Positions 1-9,431 of a stretch of 64,000 bases of DNA are shown here, one piece after another. The first letter of the stretch is position 1. Each line of letters begins with the position of its first letter. The position numbers and the translations under genes were made by a program. The DNA is taken from the NCBI GenBank assembly GCA_965262665.1, contig CBDHFR010000002.1:124001-188000 (forward strand). Reading direction: 5' to 3'. The DNA comes from CBDBND01 sp965262665 (GTDB lineage: Bacteria > Pseudomonadota > Alphaproteobacteria > Rhodospirillales > Rhodospirillaceae). Below the pieces are notes generated by a model. The model was not told where the DNA came from. It saw only the letters and a list, made by a program, of their open reading frames with translations, and did not search any database.

Positions 1-345
1 TTGCCCCTTCCCGTCGTCGGAAGGGCCGATGTGAGTTTTCCGCTAGGTTGTTCAGCCAACGACCGCAGGTCTGGGCGGCCGCAGTGCCGATCACCTTCAT
101 CGCCGCCCGGTATGACTGTAGCCTGTCCGTGACGATCGTGGCCGGTCGGCCATAACGCTTCATGGCACGTTTAAGGATTTCAAGCGCAGCCCTGTGATCC
201 CGCCGTTTCGTGGCATAGACCTCTAGCACTTCGCCTTCATGGTCAACGGCACGCCATAGATAATGTGTTTCGCCATTGATCCGGACGAACACCTCATCAA
301 GATGCCGGCGCCACAGCGAATAGGAAATGGATGAACGCCTCCCAC
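1..345 (-). pseudogene. IS6-family transposase, C-terminal part
   Basis: The minus strand reads a DDE transposase core typical of IS6 elements: HLDEVFVRINGETHYLWRAV, a TDRLQSYRAAM segment and an AENSHRPFRRREGQ tail that runs off the window edge. The two aspartates (LDEVF, VTDRL) and the later glutamate (LAENSH) of the DDE triad are visible. The frame is lost upstream of SYSLWRRHLDEVF at about 345. The N-terminal part of the same family lies at 995–1180 on the same strand, so the gene was split by inserted DNA that includes an IS110 fragment. Confidence 0.8.
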
Positions 346-451
346 CCCTTGATGTTCGAAGGCTGAAAGGGTTGGACCCTCGCGGGCCGACGGCATCAAA
401 GTGCCAAGTGGTGAAGAGCAAGCTCTTCACGGGCAAACCGGAGGATCCGAC

Positions 452-715
452 ATGAAGACCAACAGAACCGTCGTTGGTGTGGATACGGCAAAGCGAGTGT
501 TCCAGTTGCACTGGGTGGATATGGAGGCGGGTGAGATTGTCGATTTGAAGCTGACGCGGGCGAAGTTCCTGGAGCACTTCGCCAACCGCACGCCCTGCGT
601 TGTGGCGATGGCGGCGTGCGGCGGCACGCAGCATTGGGCGCGCCAGCTGCGGGAACTCGGGCACGAGCCCCGGCTGTTGCCGTACCAGGCGAACTTCAAC
701 AGCCAGCCGGTCTAG
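452..715 (+). pseudogene. IS110-family transposase, N-terminal fragment
   Basis: An ATG at 452 follows a GGAGG-like site and opens an 87-residue reading frame. It contains the IS110 RuvC-like start VGVDTAKRVFQLHWVD, with the first acidic residue, and a segment HWARQLRELGHEPRLLPYQ that matches the usual HWAREL..LGHEVRL pattern. IS110 transposases are normally over 300 residues; this one stops after about 85, in NFNSQPV, where unrelated sequence begins. It is a dead fragment sitting inside the split IS6 gene. Confidence 0.75.
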
Positions 716-994
716 GCGCGGCAGACGACGGGATAACGAACCGACACAGGAGGTGACCGCTGAAAGGTTGCGCAAGGTACGACAAGGTGTGATGGCAAAC
801 AGGTCAGACCGCGATCCGCTAAGCCTGCATCGTGGTTAGGGCGAGAAGCCCACGGTAGGAAATGAGGCGCGGATCGGCAGATCCCATCAGGGCCAGCGAG
901 CAAGAAGCCTCGCACTCAAAGGCCGGATACAAAACTGCAATCTGCCTGCCCGCCGCACAAAATCGGTCCTTGCGTCCCGGGAGGCGTTCATACA
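716..994. other. unassigned filler between IS fragments
   Basis: No gene is recognised here. The stretch lies between the IS110 fragment and the IS6 N-terminal fragment and is probably IS-derived or deletion-joined DNA. The minus frame is open through part of it but does not continue the IS6 protein. Confidence 0.4.
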
Positions 995-1180
995 AACCAC
1001 GATGAATGCGGCGTTTACGGATTTCAGCGGCAAACAACGGGCCAAAACGGTTCCACCAGTACCGTACGGTTTCATGGCAAATGTCGATGCCGCGCTCGAA
1101 CAGAAGATCTTCGACCTGTCTCAGCGACAAGGGATAACGGACATACAGCATCACCGCGCTGCGGATGACCTCAGATGCCC
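995..1180 (-). pseudogene. IS6-family transposase, N-terminal part
   Basis: The minus strand encodes RASEVIRSAVMLYVRYPLSL followed by RQVEDLLFERGIDICHETVR and YWWNRFGPLFAAEIRKRR. This is the HTH-containing N-terminus of IS6 transposases. The reading frame remains open to 819, but residues after AAEIRKRR do not match the family. The first few residues are missing because the IS boundary abuts the end of the DUF3631 gene at about 1180. With the piece at 1–345 this is one IS6 gene broken in two. Confidence 0.75.
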
Positions 1181-2392
1181 GATGCTATTCCGAACGGCTT
1201 GAGCAAGGTGGCCAATCCGCGCGGGGTTAATGGACTTCCGCGCCTCCATTCTGGCCACGGACGATCCTCCATCGCGTTAAGCTTTTCCAGAATAAATACC
1301 GTCGTCAGAGCTTCGTGCTCATCGGCGTCGCAGAACATCTTATGGATATCCGCAAGGAGCGTTTCCCTCGCGCCAGTTTCATCCTTTGTATCGGTGCTGA
1401 TCGCTTCCGCTGCGAGCCAGGCGCGTTTGCCCTTGCCAGCCCATGCCCCACCAGCGCAATCGGCGATGGCCAGCGGAGATTCCCAGGCATCGCGGGCACG
1501 GTCATGCAGGCAGGGCGGATATACCACTTCTTTACGCCGCGCTAGAATAGAAGGGGCGTTGTCGCCGACCCACCTAGCAAGCTTCCGTCGCATGTCTTGA
1601 ATATTCTGTTGATCGCGATCACGCCACCGTGGCAGGTCGCCTAGGTTTACAGGTCGCCGCTCCAGCTGGATCACGAGAGAGCGATCAAGCACTGTATCGG
1701 GCAAACTTCTGATGCCTGAAAGAGCTTTGGCGCACCAAGTATTGAAATTACGGGGTTCGTGATCTTCGCCGACGCAGCGAATTACACGGGCTGAGTCGCG
1801 CCGTTGGGAGCCGTTGAAAATGCCGAGTAGCTGGGGATCACCGCGAAAATAGGTGTCGACCTCATCAAGCAAAAGGGTTGGCTCGTGGAGCTCGATGGTT
1901 CGGAACAATGCCGCTGGCGTGATCTGGCCGCTAACCGTAAGGGGACGAGCGACCAGCGTGGCAAGGATTTCCATCAAAAGACTTTTTCCGCATCGTTTAG
2001 TGGCAGAGGTTAGGTTGAGGAAAGTCGATATCTCAAGTTTGTCATGCAGCCATGTGTGGACGGTCCAAAGCGTCACGGCATCAACCGAAGGCTCGGGCAT
2101 ATGGACGTGTCGTCGGATTAACGAAGCGACTTCATCGAGCACCGCCACACCGTTCACCGGCTCAGGCCACGGTTCTGGGTCTTGCCATTCTAGAGGCCGA
2201 CCTTGAAGGTCATTTTTCTTACCACCATTCAGCCGATCTATCGCCTTGTCGATTTTTTGGATTCGAACCTTCTTACAATCCTGGCTGATACGGGCGCGCA
2301 GATCCTCCCAACGGTTGGGGCTTTCACTTTCCAGGTCCGCTAACCGACGCAATGTCTCGGGCTCTAAAAACAAGCCCGGACTGTCTTTACCA
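1171..2392 (-). pseudogene. DUF3631-domain helicase/primase-like protein, truncated at both ends
   Basis: The minus-strand frame matches DUF3631 proteins, P-loop proteins found in phage and plasmid primase-helicase loci. Visible features are a Walker A-like TSATKRCGKSLLMEIL, a Walker B-like PTLLLDEVDTYF, an NGSQRRDSARVIR stretch and RSLVIQLERR. The N-terminus is replaced by an IS630 fragment joined in frame at about 2390, and the C-terminus is cut by the IS6 remnant at about 1180. The joined frame runs unbroken from 2823 to 1171 (550 codons), so automatic annotation would call a false chimeric protein. It suggests that a prophage or plasmid-like element once lay here. Confidence 0.7.
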
Positions 2393-2890
2393 GGACCTGT
2401 TCCACATAGGCCTTGAAGGCAGCCCCATGCATCGGCCCGTCGAGGAGCATCGGGGCCGCCAGGCCGGAGAGGCGCAAGCCGGCGGTCAACGTGGTGGTCT
2501 TCCAATGGCCATGGGGTATGGCGGCCCGGCACCGTTCGCCTTTGCGCGACCATCCCCGCAGCCGCGCCATCTTCATCGACGCGCCGGTCTCGTCGATGAA
2601 GATCAGCCGTTCCGGAGCGAGCCCTGCCTGGCCTTCGAACCAGAGCCGGCGCCGCGCGAGCACGTCCGGGCGCCGCTGCTCCGCTGCATGGCCGGTCTTT
2701 TTTGTGCGTCAGCCCGCGCTTGGCGAAGAAGTGCCAGACCGTCGACGGGCATACCCGAACCCCGTGCGACGCCGCCAGCTTCTCGCCAATCTCGGCCAGC
2801 GTCATAGCCTTGGTCTGCGCCACCAGAGCCAGGATAAAGGCCTCATGCGCATCCAGCTTCGAGCCCGGCGGTTGATCGGCTCGTGGATAT
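2390..2890 (-). mobile_element. IS630-family fragment (type B copy 1)
   Basis: The minus strand encodes the N-terminal half of an IS630 transposase: AQTKAMTLAEIGEKLAASHG, VCPSTVWHFFAKRGLTHKK, then after a frame change ARRRLWFEGQAGLAPERLIF and IDETGASMKMARLRGWSRKG. The first catalytic Asp (FIDET) is present and keeps the E that is Q in the copies at 59.9 and 63.4 kb. The element stops at about 2390 in EQVLV, where it joins the DUF3631 gene. It is near identical to the other type B copies and extends further toward the N-terminus than either. Confidence 0.8.
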
Positions 2891-3227
2891 GAGCGAACTG
2901 CTCGACGGCTTAACTGCGGATGGGCCGGCCGTGTCCCCGGTCAGCGCCCGGGCTGACCGCCTGCGCCACAACCGGCGGTCCGTACCGGCATTGGCGCGGC
3001 GCTTCCAGGTGCTCACCAATGCCGATGAGAGTATCGCCGGTCCGCCCGACAAACGCTCCAGTAGCCAAAAGGTGAGGGCCGCCAAAAAAGCCTGATCACC
3101 GGGTGACTGCCTGCCTATCAAAACGGTTGTTCCGAACCGCGCCCTGTGGCTCATTTGCTGGAAATCAAAGCAGAAGCAGGGTACGGCTTGTACCCTTTCC
3201 GGGCACATCACTTAAGGGGAGCGTACC
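2891..3227. other. no recognised gene
   Basis: Frames are open on both strands (plus 2883–3095, minus 2843–3211) but neither has recognisable motifs. Both look like by-products of GC-rich debris next to the IS630 fragment. The last bases hold a good Shine-Dalgarno (AAGGGGAG) for the gene at 3228. Confidence 0.4.
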
Positions 3228-3977
3228 ATGACGGACGTACAAGGATATCGGGCGAAATTCGGCATTATCGGTCCATCGACGAACACCATCGTCCAACCAG
3301 ATTTCGACGATATGCGTCCGCGCGGTGTGACTAACCACTACAGCCGGATTTTCACTCCCAACGCCGATGCCATTAGCAATGAAACCTTCATGGCAGGAAC
3401 ACTGACCATCGCCGAGAACGTTATTGATGCTGTACGCAGCGTCATGACCTGTTCCCCTGACTATTTGGTGATGGGGATGTCGGCCATCACATTCTACGGG
3501 GGCATCAAAGGGGCCGATGAATTTATCAAAAAAGTCGAAGATGAATCCGGAATCAAAATTAGTGTCGGATCTCACTCGACCGCGGCCGCGCTCAATGCCT
3601 ACAACGGAATAAAACGCATTGCATTTGTCTCGCCGTACTATCCCGTGGCCAATGCGGAAGTGAAAAAATTCTTCGAAGAAAGCGGTTTCGAAGTGTTTCG
3701 CGACGTTTGTCTGCAATGTCCGACTTGGACCGCCATCGCCGAAGAGCCTGAAGACAAGCTGCGCAAAGTTTTGCGAGACGACCTCGACGGCGACGATGTG
3801 GACGCCATTGTCCAGGTCGGAACCAATCTCAGCATGGTGCACCTCGCCGCTGAGGCGGAAGTGTGGTTGGGCAAGCCGGTCATCGCCATCAACACGGCGA
3901 CCTATTGGCATGCCCTGAGAGCCAATGGAATCGACGATCAAATAGAGGGTTTCGGCCGTTTGATGTCCGAATTCTAG
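3228..3977 (+). CDS. Asp/Glu racemase-superfamily enzyme (arylmalonate decarboxylase / maleate isomerase-like)
   Basis: This 249-residue protein has the fold pattern of the maleate isomerase / arylmalonate decarboxylase branch: KFGIIGPSTNTIVQPDFDDM at the start, LVMGMSAITFYGG near residue 80, a VGSHSTAAALNAY segment, and VGTNLSMVHLAAEAE followed by LGKPVIAINTATYWHALR. Family members use one or two cysteines, in the GTS/ACT loop and in the later CGG/CTN loop. Both positions are occupied by non-cysteine residues here (MGMSA and QVGTNL), so the usual acid-base chemistry may be lost or changed. The start is set by a strong SD at 3216–3223. The gene stands alone between IS debris and the heme/sulfite operon. 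Confidence 0.8.
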   Translation: MTDVQGYRAKFGIIGPSTNTIVQPDFDDMRPRGVTNHYSRIFTPNADAISNETFMAGTLTIAENVIDAVRSVMTCSPDYLVMGMSAITFYGGIKGADEFIKKVEDESGIKISVGSHSTAAALNAYNGIKRIAFVSPYYPVANAEVKKFFEESGFEVFRDVCLQCPTWTAIAEEPEDKLRKVLRDDLDGDDVDAIVQVGTNLSMVHLAAEAEVWLGKPVIAINTATYWHALRANGIDDQIEGFGRLMSEF

Positions 3978-4150
3978 CTGCCGGCAGAATCAAAAATTTA
4001 AGGAAATATCCTATATATATTGAATATAAGGGGTGTTTCTTCTTAAAAGAGCCGTAATTTAGCCCCTACTTTAGAATATTCTTTCCTTTTTGCCTCTTCA
4101 CGTCCAAAACCCGTCCTTAACGCCCCAATGAAGGCAACGAGGACGGACAA
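3978..4150 (+). promoter_or_regulatory. AT-rich leader of the siroheme/heme operon
   Basis: This intergenic stretch is clearly more AT-rich than the genes on either side and contains a TATATATTGAATATAA tract near 4012. It must carry the promoter of the ten-gene operon starting at 4151 because no other gap in that operon exceeds 30 bases. No specific operator could be assigned. Confidence 0.35.
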
Positions 4151-4984
4151 TTGAACAACACACGTAGCCCACAGGGTAACGACACCGCCGGAAGCACGGT
4201 TTCCGGGCACGTTACTCTGGTTGGCGCCGGTCCTGGCGCTGCCGATCTACTCACTCAAAAAGCGGTCCGCGCACTAGCCGCGGCCGACGTTGTTGTTGCC
4301 GATGGTCTCGTTGGTGAAGACGTCAGGGCACTCAGCAATCCTCAAAGCCGATGGATCAACGCAGCGAAACGTGTTGGTGCCCCATCTATTTCCCAAACAG
4401 AAATCATTGATGTCCTCGTTGCCGAAGCCAAAGCCGGGAATTCGGTGGTCAGACTCAAAGGAGGAGATGTCAGTCTCTTCGGCCGGGCTGGTGAAGAACT
4501 TGCAGCGCTGAATGCGCACGGGATTCACCTGGATATCGTGCCAGGAGTCACAGCAGCATGCGCAGCAGCTGCGTCCGCGCGATTTTCATTGACCCATCGG
4601 GACTTAGCCTCTTCGGTTGCCTTTATCGCCGGACAGACCAAAGACGGTGGATTTCCCAAACTCGATGGCGTGCAAAATAGCGGCCAAACCCTTGTAGTTT
4701 ACATGGGCTTGAGCGGTGCACGGATGCTGTCAGACAAACTGATAGAAAATAACTTTGCACCGTCAACAGCTGTCGCCGTAATCGAAAACGCATCGCTTAA
4801 TAACGAGCGTGTGTTTTATGGAACGCTCCGTACTTTGGCTGATCTCATTGATGGGCAAGGTATTCAAAGCCCAGCGCTCATTATCGTGGGCGAAGTCGTG
4901 CGAACCGCTCAAGGATGGTGGTGTGGTGATAAGACGGCAGACCAGACAGCCGATCCTGATCAGGTCCACTTTACGCACGGATAG
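4151..4984 (+). CDS. cobA: uroporphyrinogen-III C-methyltransferase
   Basis: SUMT converts uroporphyrinogen III to precorrin-2 using two S-adenosylmethionines, the first step toward siroheme. The 277-residue protein shows the family motifs VTLVGAGPGAADLLTQKAVR near residue 25, VVRLKGGDVSLFGRAGEE near residue 100, and VPGVTAACAAAA. It begins with TTG at 4151. It is a stand-alone SUMT rather than a CysG fusion; the missing dehydrogenase/chelatase half is encoded at the far end of the operon (12036). Placement directly before the siroheme-dependent sulfite reductase fits its role. Confidence 0.9.
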   Translation: MNNTRSPQGNDTAGSTVSGHVTLVGAGPGAADLLTQKAVRALAAADVVVADGLVGEDVRALSNPQSRWINAAKRVGAPSISQTEIIDVLVAEAKAGNSVVRLKGGDVSLFGRAGEELAALNAHGIHLDIVPGVTAACAAAASARFSLTHRDLASSVAFIAGQTKDGGFPKLDGVQNSGQTLVVYMGLSGARMLSDKLIENNFAPSTAVAVIENASLNNERVFYGTLRTLADLIDGQGIQSPALIIVGEVVRTAQGWWCGDKTADQTADPDQVHFTHG

Positions 4985-4989
4985 GGATT

Positions 4990-5295
4990 ATGTCTTTTGT
5001 TTTATCAGCAAATCGCCTGCTCGACGGCCAGGTTATCTATCTTACCGATGACGGGACCTGGACCGAGCATTTTGAACGCGCAAAACGCCTGATTACAGAC
5101 GAGGAGCAGGAGCGCGCCTTAACACTTGGTGCGGTCGCTGAAAGTGCTTGCGAGCTTGTCGCTGCGGACTTGGTTCCACTTTCAGATGACCAACCGAAAA
5201 CAAGGTTCGCCCGGTTAAGGCCCGCCCGTTTAAGAGAAGTCATCAGAGCTGTTGGCCCAACCGTGCGGCCCGACCTTGCTCGGCAGACATTTTAG
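4990..5295 (+). CDS. DUF2849 family protein
   Basis: A 101-residue protein starting LSANRLLDGQVIYLTDDGTW is characteristic of DUF2849, a small family found beside sulfite reductase genes in alphaproteobacteria. Its biochemical role is not known to me. It lies five bases after cobA and 27 bases before cysI, so it is certainly cotranscribed. An accessory function in sulfite reduction is an inference from location only. Confidence 0.8.
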   Translation: MSFVLSANRLLDGQVIYLTDDGTWTEHFERAKRLITDEEQERALTLGAVAESACELVAADLVPLSDDQPKTRFARLRPARLREVIRAVGPTVRPDLARQTF

Positions 5296-5322
5296 TTTTC
5301 GCACCGAGGATAGTTTTTACCC

Positions 5323-6969
5323 ATGTATGTCTATGACACTTACGATCAAACTCTGGTCAATCAAAGAGTCAGCGAGTTCCGAGATCAGGTCAAACGCCGC
5401 CTCAGTGGAGAACTGACTGAAGATCAGTTTAAGCCGCTGCGTTTGTTAAACGGTCTGTATTTACAACTGCACGCGTACATGCTGCGGGTCGCCATTCCCT
5501 ACGGCACGCTGTCATCGGATCAGATGCGGGCTTTGGCCCACATTGCCCGCATCTATGATCGCGGCTATGGTCATTTTACCACCCGGCAAAACATTCAATT
5601 CAATTGGATTAAACTTGAAGATGCACCGGACGCCTTGTTCGACCTGGCCGCAGCTCAGCTCCATGGCATTCAAACCAGTGGCAACGTCATTCGTAATGTC
5701 ACCGCAGATCATTTCGCCGGCGCAACCACGGAAGAGATCGATGATCCGCGCATCTACGCTGAACTCATTCGCCAATGGTCCACGTTGCATCCAGAATTCT
5801 CATTCCTGCCGCGAAAGTTCAAAATCGCCGTAACCGGCGCTGTCAAAGATCGTGCCGCCGTGCGGTTCCACGATATAGGTCTGATCCTTTGTAACGATAA
5901 CAAAGGGAACATCGGCTTTGAGGTGATTACCGGCGGGGGCATGGGTCGCACGCCGGTTGTTGGGCCGAAGATCAAATCATTCCTTCCGAAAGCCCATCTC
6001 CTGTCCTATCTCGAAGCCATTCTTCGGGTCTACAACCGCTATGGACGGCGGGACAACATCTACAAAGCGCGGATCAAAATCCTCGTTCGAGATCGGGGCG
6101 CCGATGCCTTTGCCAAAGAAGTCGACGAAGAATGGTCTGCCATGGACTGCAGACGCGTGGACTATCCGGTCCAGGAAGAGCAACGCATCCGGCAAATGTT
6201 CGCGCCGCCTCCATTCACGAATTCGACACACCTGCTTAATCGCGAACTCGGTGATAACTCGCCGTTTGAAGCCTGGGTCAAAACTAACGTTCATGCCCAC
6301 AAGAAAGATGGCTACGCCATAACCACCATTTCCCTAAAGCCCATAGGCGGAATCCCTGGCGACGCCTCTGCAGAGCAGATGGATCTCATCGCTGACCTGG
6401 CCGAGCGCTATTCTTTTGGCGAGGTGCGTGTGTCGCATGAACAAAATCTTATTTTCCCGCACGTGCGGCAGGCCGACCTCTTTGATCTCTGGGCCGAACT
6501 AAAGATTGCTGAATTGGCAACAGCCAATGCGGGTTTGGTTACCGATATCGTTGCTTGCCCGGGATTGGACTACTGTTCACTTGCCAGTGCCCGTTCCATC
6601 CCAGTTGCGCAAAGGATAAGCGAACGTTTCCAGGACCTCGACCGGCAGCACGACATTGGGGACTTAAAAATAAAAATATCCGGCTGCATCAACGCCTGCG
6701 GCCATCATCATGCCGGCCATATCGGAATTCTCGGTGTCGATCGTAAAGGTGAGGAGCGTTACCAGATCACTTTGGGTGGCAGCGGTGCCGAGGACGCGGC
6801 TATCGGTGAAATCACGGGCCCCGGATTTTCCTCGGACGAAGTAATCGATGCTGTGGAGACCATTGTCACAACCTACGTCGATCTTCGAAAGGATGGGGAA
6901 CCGTTCCTTGCTGCCTATCGGCGACTTGGCGCAGAATCGTTCAAGGAGCGGCTCTATGCCTCTGTATAA
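5323..6969 (+). CDS. cysI: sulfite reductase, siroheme/[4Fe-4S] hemoprotein subunit
   Basis: The 548-residue protein reduces sulfite to sulfide in the cytoplasm. It shows the duplicated ferredoxin-like and catalytic halves of the nitrite/sulfite reductase family: FTTRQNIQFNWIKLED near residue 90, and the cluster/siroheme ligand cysteines in ACPGLDYCSLA and in SGCINACGHHHAGHIG. Length is normal for the NADPH- or ferredoxin-linked enzyme. No cysJ flavoprotein gene is present nearby, so electrons may come from ferredoxin or another donor. Its stop overlaps the start of the DUF934 gene. Confidence 0.92.
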   Translation: MYVYDTYDQTLVNQRVSEFRDQVKRRLSGELTEDQFKPLRLLNGLYLQLHAYMLRVAIPYGTLSSDQMRALAHIARIYDRGYGHFTTRQNIQFNWIKLEDAPDALFDLAAAQLHGIQTSGNVIRNVTADHFAGATTEEIDDPRIYAELIRQWSTLHPEFSFLPRKFKIAVTGAVKDRAAVRFHDIGLILCNDNKGNIGFEVITGGGMGRTPVVGPKIKSFLPKAHLLSYLEAILRVYNRYGRRDNIYKARIKILVRDRGADAFAKEVDEEWSAMDCRRVDYPVQEEQRIRQMFAPPPFTNSTHLLNRELGDNSPFEAWVKTNVHAHKKDGYAITTISLKPIGGIPGDASAEQMDLIADLAERYSFGEVRVSHEQNLIFPHVRQADLFDLWAELKIAELATANAGLVTDIVACPGLDYCSLASARSIPVAQRISERFQDLDRQHDIGDLKIKISGCINACGHHHAGHIGILGVDRKGEERYQITLGGSGAEDAAIGEITGPGFSSDEVIDAVETIVTTYVDLRKDGEPFLAAYRRLGAESFKERLYASV

Positions 6970-7468
6970 CAAACACGGGCTCACCGCCGACCCTTGGATA
7001 CGTGATCAGGACAGGGCCCTAGCCGATGGATCTGATCATCCAGTCCTTTTTCAATTCGATGAGTTCTTGAGATTGGTTGAGGGGGGGCTTGCCAACATAA
7101 AGTCCGCCGGTATTGAAGTGGATGTAGACTTAGAGCCGGCACAGCTTGCTCCGTTCATTGATCGGCTGGGGCTGATATCCGTCCGTTTTACTTCCTTCAA
7201 AGACGGTCGTGGCTTCACTTTGGCACGCTTGCTGAGAGAGCGCTGCGGATTTACAGCCGAGCTGCGAGCGTCAGGAGATATTCTGCCAGACCAAATTCTC
7301 TTTCTGTTACGCGTAGGCTTCTCAACGTTTGAATTGCCAGATCACTTTCCGACTCATCGTGTCCGCGAGGCACTCGAACGCTATTCTGTATGGTTTCAGT
7401 CTGCAGTTGACTCGAGCACACCGGTTCACGTGTTGCGTCAATCTTCAAAATTGGAAGCCGCAGAATGA
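6956..7468 (+). CDS. DUF934 family protein
   Basis: A 170-residue protein starting at the ATG at 6956, overlapping the end of cysI by 14 bases. Its central part, LISVRFTSFKDGRGFTLARL with GELRASGDILPDQ-like sequence (here ELRASGDILPDQILFLLRVG), is the DUF934 signature. This family is consistently found between sulfite reductase and CysH genes in proteobacteria and is presumed to help sulfite reduction. The exact function is not established from sequence. The frame is open further upstream, but that part lies inside cysI and is not used. Confidence 0.85.
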   Translation: MPLYNKHGLTADPWIRDQDRALADGSDHPVLFQFDEFLRLVEGGLANIKSAGIEVDVDLEPAQLAPFIDRLGLISVRFTSFKDGRGFTLARLLRERCGFTAELRASGDILPDQILFLLRVGFSTFELPDHFPTHRVREALERYSVWFQSAVDSSTPVHVLRQSSKLEAAE

Positions 7469-8187
7469 CAGCTACGTTACCTATTTCCCCTGTGAAGGCA
7501 TTGGACGATCGATTTCTTGGTCTCGAAGGCGGAGACCTAGTCGCTGCCATGATTGACGCTTTTGGCGATCAATTCGCGGTGGTTTCTTCCTTTGGTACTG
7601 AATCTGCTGTGCTCTTACACTTAACAGCGCAGGTCAGCAAAGACGTTCCTATAATCTTTCTGAATACCGGTAAGCTGTTTGGTGAGACTCTCAAGTACCA
7701 GCGTACACTGGTGGCGCGTCTTGGATTAAACCGTGTTCACACGGTTGAACCAGACGCCGATGACGTTGCTCAGTTTGATCCCAAAGGAGTTCTTTGGGCA
7801 ACGCACGGCAACCAATGCTGTTTTATTCGTAAAGCCCAACCCTTTGCCAAAGCGCTTAAGGGTTACACAGCCTGGGCTACAGGCCGAAAGTCCTATCAAG
7901 GTGGTGCGCGTGGATCGCTTTCCCTAGTTGAAACAGATGGCCCGCGCATCAAAGTCAATCCGTTGGCGAATTGGACAGAACAACAGGTTCAAACTTATCT
8001 CGAGGATCACAGGCTTCCCCGTCACCCGCTGGTGAAGGACGGATATACATCGGTTGGTTGCATGTCTTGTACGGCACCGACCCTTAGGCATGAAAATGCC
8101 CGGGACGGCCGCTGGCGTGATCAAGACAAATCCGAGTGTGGCATCCACACCCCGGATTTGTTTTTGCAGGCGAGGACAGGTTTATGA
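7465..8187 (+). CDS. cysH: assimilatory APS/PAPS reductase
   Basis: The 240-residue protein has the PP-loop nucleotide-binding start VVSSFGTESAVLLHL, a FLNTGKLFGETL segment, and the catalytic C-terminal ECGIHTPD. It also has the paired cysteines NQCCFIRK and GCMSCTAPT that bind a [4Fe-4S] cluster. Their presence indicates the APS-using type rather than the enterobacterial PAPS type. It overlaps the upstream gene by four bases (ATGA) and the downstream hemA likewise, so translation is probably coupled. Confidence 0.92.
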   Translation: MTATLPISPVKALDDRFLGLEGGDLVAAMIDAFGDQFAVVSSFGTESAVLLHLTAQVSKDVPIIFLNTGKLFGETLKYQRTLVARLGLNRVHTVEPDADDVAQFDPKGVLWATHGNQCCFIRKAQPFAKALKGYTAWATGRKSYQGGARGSLSLVETDGPRIKVNPLANWTEQQVQTYLEDHRLPRHPLVKDGYTSVGCMSCTAPTLRHENARDGRWRDQDKSECGIHTPDLFLQARTGL

Positions 8188-9431
8188 CCATCCTAACTCA
8201 TCCCTTTGCGAAACATGCTTTTTCCGCTGCCAATGGCGGTTATGAGTCATTCATGGCCAATGCTTTGAACAAGCTGAGGTCTGAAGGCAATTATCGGCAT
8301 TTTGTACGGTTGGAACGAATCGCCGGTGAGTATCCAGTAGCGCGGTGGCATAGCGCGACTGGGGTTAAGGAAGTCGTTGTCTGGTGCGCCAATGATTATC
8401 TCGGCATGGCACAACATCCGCAGGTCATCAATGCGCTCAAACGCGCCGCTGACCAGTACGGCGCGGGGGCAGGAGGGACCCGCAACATCAGCGGCACACA
8501 ATCCGTTCATACCAGCCTGGAAAAGGAATTGGCGGTTTTGCACAACAAGGAATCCGCCTTGTTGTTTACGTCTGGTTTTGTCGCCAACGAAGCGATCCTT
8601 TCGACGATTGCGGGGCGACTACCGGGCTGCGTGGTGCTGTCAGACGAAAAGAATCATGCGTCGATGATCGCAGGGATTCGCAACGCCCGTATAGAAAAGC
8701 GCATTTTCCCCCATAATGATCTCCATGCATTACGGGACATTCTGAAAAATCTTGAACCAGACCGGCCCAAATTGATTGCCGTGGAGTCCGCCTACTCCAT
8801 GGACGGCACGATTGCAGACCTTCCGGCTCTTGTTGACCTCGCCAAGACATACAATGCCTTGACTTACGTGGATGAAGTCCATGCTGTCGGGTTGTACGGC
8901 CAAACCGGCGCTGGCATCGCCGAACGGGACGGTGTGGCTGAATACATCGATATTCTTCAAGGCACTTTGGCCAAAGGGTTTGGCGTTATGGGTGGTTACA
9001 TGGCCGCCTCTCGCACAATGGTCGATTTTGTTCGCAGCTTCGCACCCGGATTCATATTTACCACAGCCTTGTCACCTGTTCTCGCTGAAGCAGCGCTGGC
9101 CTCTGTCCGTTATGTACGAGGGACTCCAGACTTGAGAACACAGCATCAAAAACAAGTGGCACTCCTTAAACACGGGCTACGGGAAGCAGGTATTTCCTTT
9201 TTACCTTCGGACTCTCATATTGTTCCCGTCGTCATCGGCGATCCGGTAAGAACAAAATCCATTGCCGATGGATTGCTGCATCGTCATGGGCTCTACGTTC
9301 AGCCCATCAATCATCCGACTGTGCCCAAGGGGACCGAGCGTCTGAGATTGACACCGTCGCCGTGGCACACGGAAGAAATGATCGTGACGCTGATTGCGGC
9401 ACTAAGAGATGAACTGGTGCGCCATGCCTAG
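8184..9431 (+). CDS. hemA: 5-aminolevulinate synthase
   Basis: This 415-residue PLP enzyme condenses glycine and succinyl-CoA in the C4 (Shemin) pathway, typical of alphaproteobacteria. Motifs include VWCANDYLGMAQHPQV, GAGAGGTRNISGTQSVHTSL, the ESAYSMDGTIADLP and YVDEVHAVGLYG cofactor-binding segments, and GTLAKGFGVMGGY with the Schiff-base lysine. The ATG at 8184 overlaps the cysH stop and is preferred over upstream in-frame codons. It is the first of four heme genes inside the sulfur operon. Confidence 0.93.
   Translation: MTILTHPFAKHAFSAANGGYESFMANALNKLRSEGNYRHFVRLERIAGEYPVARWHSATGVKEVVVWCANDYLGMAQHPQVINALKRAADQYGAGAGGTRNISGTQSVHTSLEKELAVLHNKESALLFTSGFVANEAILSTIAGRLPGCVVLSDEKNHASMIAGIRNARIEKRIFPHNDLHALRDILKNLEPDRPKLIAVESAYSMDGTIADLPALVDLAKTYNALTYVDEVHAVGLYGQTGAGIAERDGVAEYIDILQGTLAKGFGVMGGYMAASRTMVDFVRSFAPGFIFTTALSPVLAEAALASVRYVRGTPDLRTQHQKQVALLKHGLREAGISFLPSDSHIVPVVIGDPVRTKSIADGLLHRHGLYVQPINHPTVPKGTERLRLTPSPWHTEEMIVTLIAALRDELVRHA

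Noticed and set aside
2883..3095. Small plus-strand gene ending RAAKKA
   Set aside because: No motif, no clear ribosome site, and an equally long frame on the other strand in GC-rich debris.
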